64,000 nt of DNA from contig MVAQ01000052.1 in the NCBI GenBank assembly GCA_014825775.1, positions 1 through 64,000 on the forward strand. The letters are read 5' to 3'. Shown in pieces: positions 1 to 10,953 of the stretch. The notes under the pieces were generated by a model. That model saw only the letters and a list, made by a program, of their open reading frames with translations. It did no database searches and was not told where the DNA came from. Both the position numbers and the translations under genes were made by a program. How positions within the stretch are numbered: the stretch's first letter is position 1; every line of letters begins with the position of its first letter. This DNA is from Krasilnikovozyma curviuscula. Its lineage: Eukaryota > Basidiomycota > Tremellomycetes > Cystofilobasidiales > Mrakiaceae.

Positions 1-25
1 AAAAAAAAAAAAAAAAAAAAAAAAA
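1..25. repeat. 25-nt A homopolymer inside an intron at the window edge
   Basis: The first 25 bases are A without interruption. On the minus strand this is a T run about 13 nt downstream of the GTAAGT donor at 39, so it lies inside an intron of the RS-domain gene. It could be a natural polypyrimidine tract or a length-uncertain assembly edge. Confidence 0.8.
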
Positions 26-1834
26 CACAACCGACTTACAGATCGATCCTCGTCGGTGCTCAAGCCGCCCCAAGCCTTCCTGACCTGAGACCCAACTCGA
101 ACTTCGAAGCCATCAGGTAGTTTGAAAGTTTTCATGACAGCTTCTTCCTGCAGCTTCTTCTTTCTTTCCTCTTCAGCTAGCCAGTCACCCTCATTTTTGG
201 CTTTACGTTCTTCGCCCTTCCTCGCCAATTCCTGAGCTTCAGCTTCCTTCCTCTCCCTCTCCCTCTTTTTATCATCCAATCTCTGCTGGTTCTTTTTCGC
301 CCATTCTTCTCCACCAGCAACGTACGTGGGCTCCTGCCGAGGCTGACTTTTCGCGGCATCCTCACGAGAGTTCATATCGCGATCGCGGTCGACAGGAGAC
401 TGGTTGATGGGCGATTGCTGGGATGGGGAAGCGAATGGGTTAGGTCGCTGTTGGTGCATTTTTGGTCCCGTTGGGGGAGCAAGTTTGATTGCGATAGATG
501 AACGGTTTGAAGGACCAGTAGGGATCGAGGGACCGTCTGGTGGAAGTTGCTGTTCTTCTGATCGCGAATCGCCAGGACGGTGGTCCTGATAGCCACCATA
601 GGAGCCGCGGTTCGTAGCGCCTCCCCATCCCCCTCCTCTTGACGATCCAGCATCAGACCCACCGCGTCCTCTTCCACCGCCGTGGTAGCCATCACCTCTG
701 TGCCCAGGACCGCGAGGCTCATCTTCGAGTGCTCGGTGGTCAGTGGAACGTTTGTCCCATCCACCTCGAGGTTCTTTGGGAGGCGAGCGTTCACCACCTC
801 GAGAGTTGCGACGAGGAGAGTGTCGGTCGTCCCTGCCGGAGGATTGCTGGTGATGACGAGAGTCAGACTCTCTCTCCCTTGTCTCGACCGCAAGATCAAC
901 TGGAGATTGGCTGACTAGTGGGCGAGCAGGTTCAGCCTCAGGCTTGGCTGCTATTGGTCTGTTGATTTTGAACTTTGAAGACAACGCAGGAGGCGGGGAT
1001 GGTTCACGTCTGGAAGAGCCTCTGTTTTCACTGCGACTTTCAGGAGAGCGACTTCGTGGTCTGACGTGGTCTCTGTAGCTGTCTCTTCGTCTGTCTTCGT
1101 GGTGGCTCGACTGTGAGTGAGTTTGAGAAGAAACTGAATGGCGACGTCTTCGACTATCCTCTTCGGTATGTTCGGCTGCTGCTGATGGTAGTGGTGGTAG
1201 GCCATCATTTCGATCATTGTGTCGTCTAGATGATGGAGGGGGAGGTGATCTGGATCGACTACGAGAATCGCGGTGGTGTCTTTTTCGAGGTGAGCTGCCA
1301 GGTTTAGAGTGAGCTGCAGCAAAAGTTGCCAAGCACTCCCTCAGCAAAGAAGAGACAAAGAGATGAGTCAAAATACTTACAGGTACTCATTGGTACAGCA
1401 GTTGAGAGGTCATCTTCTCTTTCAGACCTTCGTCGAGCGTACTCCCTGTCATCCTCCTCATGCCTGCTCGACCTACTGTCCCTCTCGTATCGATCTCTGT
1501 GGCTGTCTCTCTCCCAGTCTCTCTCGCTATCTCTGTACCTGTCCCTTCCCGAATGGCTGTCTCGGTGAGGGTGAGAGTGCGAGTGTCTGTCCCTATCTCG
1601 CCGGTCGTCATACTCTTGCTCGTACCCTCCCCTGCTGCCTCTTCCTCCTCCGCTGGATCTTCGAAAGTCTCCACGACGGTCACGCTCATCATGGTCGTCG
1701 TAGTACCCTCTGCTGGAACTTCCTCTGCCTGGACTTCTTGAACGGCGGGAGCTGTGATAATATGGATCGTCTCGACGACGGTCTCCTCGAGGTGAAGGAT
1801 CCCTGGGACGACCACTATGGTGACTGGATGACAT
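1..1834 (-). CDS. RS-domain (Arg/Ser-rich) protein, 3' part outside the window
   Basis: Exons are 1834-1381 and 1313-40; a GTAAGT donor at 39 then opens an intron that leaves the window. The start ATG at 1834 gives MSSSHHSGRPRDPSPRG. The first exon (about 151 residues) is dense in RD, RS, DR and SR dipeptides. The second is open throughout and holds further RS stretches, an RGG/GGG patch, a proline- and glutamine-rich stretch, and then a charged helical region near residues 520-570 rich in K, E and R (KKRERERKEAEAQ). This composition is typical of splicing-associated nuclear proteins, where phosphorylated RS tracts and RGG boxes mediate protein and RNA contacts. No RRM or other folded domain is visible in the part present, so no family is assigned. 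The joined frame was checked across the 1380-1314 intron (phase 1). The rest of the gene lies left of the window. Confidence 0.75.
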
Positions 1835-2574
1835 CTTGGAGCCTGGAGATGACTCAAAAGTTTTCCCTTCCAATTGGACAGGACTTGGATGTAGCTGCAA
1901 ATTTCGAGGTGGGAGCTGGATTCTGTTCAAAAAAGTCAGGTCGTTGTCTGCTACTCCTGACCATAAAGATCCCAATTATTTCGACCTACTCTAAAAGTTG
2001 AGACGTTTCATTACTATGCTCAGTTTACTAAGGAAGAATCGAACTCTGATCAAGTATGCAGCTTGTGAGCCGAAATTCTTCTGTCTCACCAGGTTTGTGC
2101 GACGACTGGCTCCAAGGTCGGCATATCCAGCTGTCCTGTATGCGAATATACATTATTGTCTTCTTTAATTCATTTTCATATAGAAAGAGAGAGAATGGAA
2201 AGGTCTAGCTGTCACATCCAACGGAATCCTACCTCACTGAAACTTCAACTCAAGAGATATCCAACTTCCTCATCACTCTTCCCAACCTCATCACAACCGT
2301 CTACCATCTTCTCACAATCCACATTAATATACAATCTCCCGATCGAGCTAGTCCTCCATTTCTGATTTGCGGTGAGAGTCCCGCAGAGCAGTAATGGACA
2401 GGCAGTGCTGCCTTCTTCTTCGTGAATCGTATTAGATATAGAGCGGTTTACCTTCTATCTCTAAACCGGTCTATCTCTAGTTCTCCATATGGCATCGGTT
2501 CTCCCTTTTGTTTTTGAACCTTGAAACACCTACTGGCTAGTGGCGCAGGTAACGCGAACTCAAAATGAGGCTAA
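1835..2574. other. Intergenic, with a possible F-box-like scrap
   Basis: This holds the upstream flank of the RS-domain gene. I see no convincing gene. A short plus-strand frame at 2156-2365 ends in LPIELVLHF, which resembles the first half of an F-box core, but it stops at once. It may belong to the relic that follows; the link is a guess. Confidence 0.35.
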
Positions 2575-3337
2575 ACATTTCGTGCCTACCATTCACAAGC
2601 TACCATCGTTCTGTTTATCTATGCTTCCGACCACTACCTCTACTTCAAACATGATCTCTATCGCTCTCACAGCAGATCTTACTCCTTCGACTGGGATTGG
2701 TCTTGGTATTCGTCTTCCCGTGGGTGAAATCAATTCAAACAAAATCACAAGGAAAAGCTGGCTTGTCTCATCACTGCTGCCTACCAACCGGCCCAACATT
2801 ACCTCTCAGAGTTCACCTGCGATGTACTCGGCTTCTTCTTCAGCCCAATCTCACTTTCCTCGACGGAGTTATCACTCGAAACAAGCTACCGGTGGAGAGA
2901 GAAATGTGAAAGAAAGACGGGAGGACTGTTACTATGAGCCGTCGAACGGCACAAGCGTCACTGCGAAATCTCATATTCGACTGGGTAACAGTGCGTCTGG
3001 CTATTTGAAATCTCGAACAGAAACGCCTACTGACGCGGTCTTAATGTCGTACCTTTCCAGGTCAATTATCCAGTAGGCTACCAGAACACCTTCGTCCACC
3101 GCACTTCCAGCAGCTGAAAATCCCTGAAACATTCTCCCTTGATCATACCTTCTCTGGCCAGCTCATGAGCAGTGTTTACATGGAGCGCGACACGGAGTGG
3201 AGGGAGTGGAAGATTGGTGATGTGATGGTACCATGTGTGGCAGAGGAGGGGAACAGTCAGATCTACTGCGACTCGCCGTTCTTGACGCTAAAGGAAGGGT
3301 ATTATGAGACTGTATACTTGGAAGTCCCATTGGTTTG
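2575..3337 (+). pseudogene. Broken protein-coding relic with two in-frame TGA codons
   Basis: One plus-strand frame is open from 2575 to a GT donor at 2985, except for TGA at 2725-2727 and TGA at 2935-2937. It contains protein-like stretches such as ASDHYLYFKHDLYRSHSR, AYQPAQHYLSEFTCDVLGFF and SYRWREKCERK. Removing an intron at 2985-3073 keeps the frame and leads into a conserved-looking tail (SSVYMERDTEWREWKIGD) that ends at TGA 3335-3337. No ATG opens the frame: a TAA lies just before it. An overlapping frame at 2540-3076 is longer but has low-complexity Ser/Thr composition. I do not recognise the family. The simplest reading is a decayed gene, perhaps of an F-box type given the LPIELVLHF fragment upstream, but unrecognised introns removing the stops cannot be excluded. 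Confidence 0.45.
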
Positions 3338-3454
3338 ATGCAGTGATAAGAGGAAAATTAGCGCGGATGCAAGTGACTAACAAAGCGTCTCTCAGCTCAA
3401 GAAAATGATTTCCATTGCTACAGTCCAGTATAATAATAAAACAGCGAGCTACTG

Positions 3455-6400
3455 TCAAAACGTAATTTTGATCTTCTTCCCACCACCTCCAGGTGCAGAG
3501 CCGTTGTCCTTTCTCTTCGCTCTGTTGCCACCTAGTGTATCATCTCTGAGTTTGATCCAGAACCTCAACAGCGCCTTTGACAGGTTTCCTACCTCACTAT
3601 CAGGACCATTGAAGAGGCAGGCATTGTGTACGATCAAATCCATGTCTTGATCGAAGCTTTCCAAGTTGTAGCTTGGATCCGCATTAATGGAGCGTTTGAT
3701 GGAAGCGAGCGAGCGAGGTTGTTTGATGATTTCGAGGTATTGAGGGATTCCCATTTGAACTGGGTCAACCTAAAATGAGGACAGGAACGTTTAGCTTCAA
3801 CTGCGACGAGCAGAGATGTGAAGCAACCACTCACATCTTCACGGAACCATAAACTGCCATCCCACTTAATTAGCTTATTTACCGCCGTAATGAGCTCCTT
3901 CTTCTCCTCAGGGCGTAGATCTTTTGATATCGCACTGGGCCATTCCTGTGTCCTGAACACAGTCTCCAACTCGTCTGCCCATTGGTAAACCGTTGTGGTA
4001 GCAGGGTTGAACAATCGACAACTACAAAGAGACAACTCAGTTCAGGATTATATCTCAAGTGACGGAGTTATAAGCAAAGAACTTACTTAGAAAACATCAA
4101 GAGCATATCCCGCGCAAAGTCTCCCCAGGTGTTGTAGTAGTTCGCATCCACTCGTTCACCCATCGTACGCAGGTCCATTGGATTTTCAATCTCGTCAAAG
4201 TATGTGGGACATCCATCTCGTATGGGATCCACAGGTTGAGCGAACTAGAAGACGCACCTCACATCAGTTTTAACTGTAACGGCCCACGCAAGGTAGAGAT
4301 CTGGACTAAACTTACCAACGCTCCATATGGATGCTGCAGGAGATTTTTTATGACTACTTTTGCTCTCTTTGGTATGATGGGATCTGTGTTTGCACGAATA
4401 GACTGTTTGTGATGGCTTGACTTATGAGTGACAGCAGCTGGAGGTGGCATCTCTGGAACTGGAGATGGAGACGTCGAGATGTTGGTATTCATCGTGCCAC
4501 TCGAAAGCTTGATTTTGAATTTTGGTCTCGGTGGTACTGCTGGGAGGGGAGTAGGTATTGAGGCTGTGAACTGCTGCTGCTGTGATTGTACCTGTGAGCC
4601 CTGGTCGGAACTGGGAGCTGCTGAGGAAGTTTGTACTGGAGTCTGAGCAGATGGTTGAGAAGGAGCAAGGAGAGCTTCAAGCTCAAGATCCACTTCTTTC
4701 TTTGCTGCTGCTTTTGAAGTGGAGGGACCACTGGAGCCAGCGAGATCTTTGGTGAGCAGCTCATCTTCAAGAAGAAGTAAATCGTCCTCCGCCGATGAGG
4801 CTTTCGAAGACGACTTCGAGGTAACCTTCTCCATTGCAGGTGCTGGTTGAGGAGAATTTTGATGTGAAGACTGCGATTGCGGTTGAGGTTGTGGTGGGGG
4901 AGTGGGAGAGGCAGATAGGGTTACGGCAGTGCTAGTAAATTTCAGAGTAGGCATCTTGAACTTTATCTTCTCTGTAGGCGTAGGTGCGGCAGGTTGAGGA
5001 GGTTGAGAAGGTGGGAGCGGAATGTGAGAGGGTGGTCCATTATGATCAACTACAGCTGCAGAAGCTGGGCTATCTGATCCGGTAGTGAAGCTGAGTTTGG
5101 TTTTCAGTTTGATGATAGGCCGTGGAGCAGGTGGTTGATTTTGGCCGGAAGAGACATGGAAGGGAAGAGGCGGTGGAGGCATCGCCAAAGTGTCTACGTC
5201 AACGACTTCGGATGGTTTTGAAGAGCCATTTGTTCTATCGAGAGTATCTATGAAAGAGACAACAAGTATCAGTATCAGTTTCTATGACGTTAGGGAGGAC
5301 TCATTTAGGCTTACTGTTGACAGAGTTCCATTCTAGTGTAGAAAAACAAACAGTATTAACAAGAGGAGTGAATGAGCAGGTACGAGGAAAAGATAGACTT
5401 ACGCTTGTTGAGGTAAGCCTCAAGCTTCTCCACCATTTTAACGATTGGGCTTTGAGCTGCATTGTACAGACGGGCGTTCGAGAAGATGAGTCGCACATCA
5501 GCCTCAAAATCGAACCTAGTGGCATACTGCCCATCCTCCAGTTTTGCTTTGACCGTAGAAAGATCCATAGGTTCCTTCACCACAGTCAAATAGCTATGAT
5601 CCGACTTTACGTCAGCAATTTTGCATCGACAAGAAGCTGTTAATGGGACTTACTCTGGGGCGCCGTCTCTAAGCGGATCGACAGGAGCACGGAAATACAG
5701 AGCGCTTGGGTTGTGTTCCTGAAGAAGGGGAGCGAGAAAACGTTAGAACATCAAAAATTCCAGCCTGAAGAAATGTCACCAGAATTACCAGTTTCCTAAG
5801 AATGCTCCTGCAAACTATCAGATCTTGAGCAGACATTCCTGCTGACTGGGCTTTGACTTTGATGACTAGCGCATCTTTCGTCTTTTTCTTTTTCTTGTGC
5901 TGCTGTGGAGGAGGAGGTGGTGGTGGTAAACGTGGAAGCGTGATTTTGAGCGCTGTTGGTCGAGGAATTCCTTCACCAAAGGCAGTAGCGCCGTCTTGCA
6001 GAACTTTCAGAAGAGGTATATCAGCGAAGATGACATCCCCAGGAGCATCGCAAAAAGACTGACCAGGAAAATCGAACTTGGGCTCAGTGGCAGCTGACGT
6101 GAAGAGCTTGATCTTCGGTGTGGCAAGTTCAGGCGCAGTTTCTACCGCAGGGGTAGGTGGAAGAGTGATAACCAGCTTTGGTGCTACCTCTTCTGCAGGC
6201 TTGACAAGCATATCTGCAAGTTGGATCATTGCCCATCGAACCTCAAGATCAACATCTGCTTGTCTGAAAGGGTAGGACAAGGTCAGCGACGAGAAGTGGT
6301 ATACAGAGATGATATCAACCAACTTACCCAAGTACTTTCATGATACCATCTCGCATTGAAGCAGAGCGTCCAATCTCCTTTTTGAGAGCTTTGAGCATGA

Positions 6401-9400
6401 CTTCAACTTCATTTAGAGGCGCTTGAGGTTGCACCACAACAGTACTCCCATCGCCTTCGATCACTTGAGAGACTGGAGCGACAATCGACCCTCTAATTTG
6501 ACCGATCGACAGTGCAATGATCAAAGATTCACAGATACCTCGAGCGAGATGTCGACGTATTGCTAGAGACTCGTCATTAGCAACTACACTGAAAATGTAG
6601 TTGGTGATTTCCTTGTTGGAACCTGGAGCAGTTGATAGGAGTAAGCAGTCAAAAGCAGCCATTCGTACAGGGATATAGTTCCCTTCACGGGTATACGAGA
6701 GGAAAAACCGGACATCGTTTGGGATGAGGTTAACCAAGGTTGTGTGAAGATGCCAGTCCAATCCAGCCAGAGTAATGACGTTGTGGTAAGATGGAACCAG
6801 TTTGTCCATCGCCATGTACCGATCAACTTCTTCCAGAGATACTTGAAGGATCTCAGCATTTGTTGCTTTGTCTGTAGAAGAGATATCGCTAAGCCCTTCT
6901 CTCAGACTGGCTGCTACCAAGTTGAAACCGAGGCATGAGATGATCGTCGCAATGTAGGCACCATCGGAGTACTGTAGAGATAAAGAGTTTAAAGGTTGAT
7001 TTGTTATCCGGTAATTGATGATGAATGCTTACCGCGTTTAAGGAGTTATCGTTGTACTGGAGAAGATCCACAAGCAGTCTTCGAACCACAGGCCAACTGG
7101 CGTTCGAGTTCTGATTATCAATGCAATGAGAAATTGCAGTAATTACAGCCTAATGTATAGAATGAGTTGTTATCAAGCTGGCCTTCAAACGGACCCATCA
7201 CCACTCACCTTCTGCACAAAGTACTCAGCAAAGTTGCTAAAATCATTTGGCTTGGGGATGAACTTGAACTCGAATGGATTTGCCGTATCAACATCCGGTG
7301 GAAAACACCATCTTGACTGGTAGATTTTGAGCAAGTGGAAGAACCCGAGGTAGTCGTGGTGATTGCCGATTCCTGCAAAACACAGGGAATTCGCTGCCTC
7401 CATTCGTATTCGGAAGTAGTAGTTGGTAACTAGAACTGTCTTTGTAAGCGCAGTGATCGCGACAGGAGTTGGTGGCCGCGGGTTGTTTCGCCTGAGCATT
7501 TGAATAGCCTGGGGGTAACAGAAATGTGAGTAAAAGTCCAATAAGAAGCAAATGGAGAACGTACGTCATATTGCGCAACGACATCTCGATCTCTTGACAA
7601 CTGATTCGCCCAGAAGAAGTCCTGCTGGTCGAAAAACAGACTACCGATCCATTCGAAATCGGCGTCGACTCGAATCCATTCGTAAGGCGCCCCCATCATC
7701 AAGACCTCATCCTCTTCACTCCAATCGGCAACCTTCCAATTCGCTCGTTCCTCTTCAGCTTCCCAAAGGTCCAAATCGAATCCAAGATCCAGCATGCCCA
7801 TCGCCTCAGCTGCATCAGCATCACCAGCTGCCGCGTCCTTCGCAGCTGCCTTTCGAGCGGCGTATCGTTTCGTGTTTCTTCTCACTCGCTTGTACTTTGT
7901 GTTGAACGGGACATCGTAGGTTTTGAAACCTTCCCGGATATCCAGTACATGCTCATAAGGCGTGCCATCAGCTTCGTGAATTCGGATTGTCATTTGACCC
8001 TTGACGAAGACGAAATTTAGAAAGATCAATAGTCGGGTGCAATGAAAATAAACTCACCTGGAACATCTTCGCCGGCTTCTTCATAGCCATCTGCAACGGA
8101 TCTTCTTTACTTTGATCATACGCTGGTGTTTCTTGTCTGACTGTCATCTCAATCAACATCTTCTTCTTGTTGAACACCGCAGTGATGGTGAACCTCGGCA
8201 CTCCAGAACCATAAATCCACTCTTCCGCAAACGTTCTCATATCCACACCCGATACTTTTCTACAGATTCTCAGGAAATTTCCCGTCGACAGCGCATTGTT
8301 GGATAGGTCGGACGTAATTGCTGACAAGAAGATCTTTGGGATGACTCTTGACAGACCGAGAGAGGTACCAGTCTTGCCCAATCGGATATCCAGCATTTGG
8401 AGTACCAATGGAGATTTCAAGTTGATGAAAGGTAGTATTGAAGCGTCAGGAGGTTCAAGAGCTCCTGGAGTACAGATTGGGTACTGATTGCCCTGGTCAA
8501 AACCGACACATCGTTCAACATCAATCTTAAGCCTGTAACGATATTCGTTATTGCCAAGGAGTTTTTTGAGGAAGATAGAGGTGATGTAAAGTGAGATTCC
8601 ATTGATAAGCCAGGTGTCGCTCCAAGTCTTCGGAATCATATTGATGCCACTCCACTGAGATGCAAGCGAATGTGCGATAACATGCCTGGTCTCATAGCCC
8701 TGATCAATGACCTCTTGTGGATAGATTAAATCCACATCCAAAAAGGCTAGCGTTGCAAAGTTTGAAGCGGTTTCGATCGGACTGGGCACGAAGACGAGGT
8801 TGAAGGTTGTGAATGGATAACTTCCATATTCAGCTGTGTAAAACTCCATCGCTTTTCTCACGAATGATGTCGAATTGAGAATTGTCGATTCTTCTCCGTG
8901 TTCCGGTAAGTAGAAGGCTTGAATGGGGGTTTTGTCACCTCCCTCACCTGATGACGTTGGAAGAGACAGCATCTTGAACGGACCGACGGCGAACGCTATA
9001 TGCTGGACAGAGGTTGGTATTGACTGGACATATCTGAAGATAGATTTCTTGGGGTTGTGTGGGTGACAGACCTGGACCAAAAGAAAAAATGAAAGTGAGA
9101 GGCATTCGCTGAGCGTGATAATAACCTAAACGACTCACATGCTCCACTAGTTCCCCACTAGCCACGACAATCACAGATTCCCCTTCAGATTCATCACTCT
9201 GAGATGACGGATCAACCTGTTTCTCCTTCTCTTTACCCTTTTCACTAGGCTCCCGTACCGAGTCATCCCCTACAGTCGTTTGAGCGTCGTCCTCCTCGAT
9301 CCACAGTTCTCTCCTCACAACAAAATCCAGCTCCCATGTACACCTCTCCCACAAAGAGTCTACACAGGGTACCCATCCTCTAGCTGCATCTGGTCCGTTC

Positions 9401-10241
9401 GGTGACGCGTAAATTAGTGGTGAGGTTAGCGAAGTGGGCGTGAAAGGCAGGGACGAGGCGATGAGACCAGGCGATGGGGAAGTTATTGTGTAATTGATGA
9501 GAATGCTGATAGGTAAGAATGAGGTGATTATGGATTGTGATATAGGAGGAGGAGGTGCGACGGAGACAGTACCAGGCGAACTGGGAGGGGCAGGAGCTGG
9601 AGTGGGCGGTTGAGGAAGAGGCTTGGTTTAGACAAGCAGGTCGAGTTTAGTATCATGTCTGCTTCTTTGTATAAGACTATGGCGCTAAGCAAGACTCACC
9701 ACTGCACTCTCTACCCATCCTTCAGGAACGGAAATGGCGACCTCTCCTTCGAGCCCCTCAGATATGGCACTGAACGCCCTTCTCTTCGCCTCTGGGTAAG
9801 CATGAACATCATCCGGATTCAGCATGGGCAGCCTTGATGAAAACGGGTCGTTCATGCTGTAGGTAGTCGTAGTGTTTGGGTGGTTGGCAGAGGAAACAGA
9901 AACTGAGGTGATGGCTGCAAAATGAAAAATAGCCAACCCAGTCGTTAGACGGGGTGTCGAGCTTCAACAAGGTCATCGAGGTCAGGATTCTGTACGTACT
10001 ACCATGCCTGAAGTGAAGATAGACCGTCTTGAGGTATTCGCTCGACGGAACGATCGTCAACTCAGTGTAGCCCTGAGCGAGTTTGACCAACAGTGGAAAG
10101 TGTCAGTGTCAGCCCTTAAACCACATATCAACACCTCTAAAGCCAATGTATACTCACCGAGAGGACTCCATCCCTAAGACTCACATCAAGGGCAACCCTC
10201 TGATGCGAGACATTGAACCCACGGTAGACCGTCTCAGTCAT
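3455..10241 (-). CDS. TAF2: TFIID subunit TAF2 with three C-terminal bromodomain-like modules
   Basis: Seventeen exons: 10241-10158, 10072-10003, 9914-9700, 9621-9139, 9071-8058, 7999-7565, 7508-7209, 7149-7033, 6971-6328, 6263-5789, 5718-5654, 5593-5403, 5332-5315 (18 nt), 5247-4316, 4244-4087, 4021-3835, 3769-3455. All phases agree and give 1900 residues. Residues 1-620 are the M1-aminopeptidase-like fold of TAF2 (HQRVALDVSLRDG start, GWVPCVDSLWERCTWELDF, SNFATLAFLDVDLIYP). The zinc site is dead: HEXXH reads HSLAS at about 418-422, and the downstream Asn-Glu-Gly reads NGI. Residues 620-1130 match the HEAT-like part. The tail holds three bromodomain-like units at about 1265-1364, 1668-1755 and 1777-1870, with proline-rich linkers. 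TAF2 binds the initiator in TFIID; the tail suggests direct reading of acetylated histones. Yeast and animal TAF2 lack such modules as far as I know. Confidence 0.9.
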
Positions 10242-10953
10242 ATCCACCTGAAAATGTCTCCCCTACCCTGTCCTTTTGACCAGTGAGACTTTGCCAGATC
10301 AGGTCCTCTTTCCTTTTTCTTGAAAACCCTGGGCTGGTCGCTGGTGACGGAAGGGTGCCTTATTTAGCGGCACAAGGGCTTCGACGATGGTTTCCAACTC
10401 GTCTGAAGACCCTGTGCCTCTGAGAAAGCCTCTCAGAATGAAGTGGCGTTCTCGCCAGTCCATTACGACATCATAATGGACCAAGCCCAGTAGCTGGGAA
10501 AACAAGTAAGCAGATCTTTTAGATATACAGGTGTCTTCCAAAACAAAGAAAAACGGCGATTCTGCTGCCAAGGCGTAATGGCACTAATGTAATAACGCGC
10601 GCACTTGCAACGACCCTCGCAAACCTTGGAAAGGGGACCTTCATCTAATAGTAAGCAGTGATCTTCCAAGCTGAAATAAAAAAAAACTTGAATTTACAGA
10701 TTAAGCAAGTCCAAGATAAACGGAATGTGTAACGCGTCAGAGTTACCAACCCTACTCCATGTGAATGATAAAGTCAAATCAGAAGTTATTCGCAGACACC
10801 TTGCAATGAAAACCTAGGAAGACGATTAAAACAGACCAAAAGCAACGTAAAAGACAACAAATACCGTCGAACAACCTAGAGGTGAAGATAGACAAGACCG
10901 TAAAACATCGAAATGAGCACTTGTGTATGAAGACCACGTTACAAACACTACTC
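10242..10953. other. Intergenic: TAF2 promoter and 3' flank of the membrane-protein gene
   Basis: About 710 bases between two minus-strand genes. It should hold the TAF2 promoter and the 3' end of the upstream gene, though no element is clear. A minus-strand frame at 10299-10571 would encode 90 residues (includes MDWRERHFILRGFLRG) with fairly protein-like composition. It has no homology I recognise and overlaps the TAF2 upstream region, so I do not call it a gene. Confidence 0.4.

Noticed and set aside
1309..2001. Long plus-strand open frame opposite the RS-domain gene
   Set aside because: It is a shadow of the repetitive RS-coding exon on the minus strand, with Leu/Ser/Cys-rich composition and no splice logic.
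2725..2937. TGA codons read as selenocysteine
   Set aside because: Fungi of this group lack the selenocysteine system, no SECIS-like element is visible, and the frame has no start codon.
10299..10571. Possible 90-residue minus-strand gene upstream of TAF2
   Set aside because: No homology that I recognise, no splice extension, and it occupies the likely TAF2 promoter.
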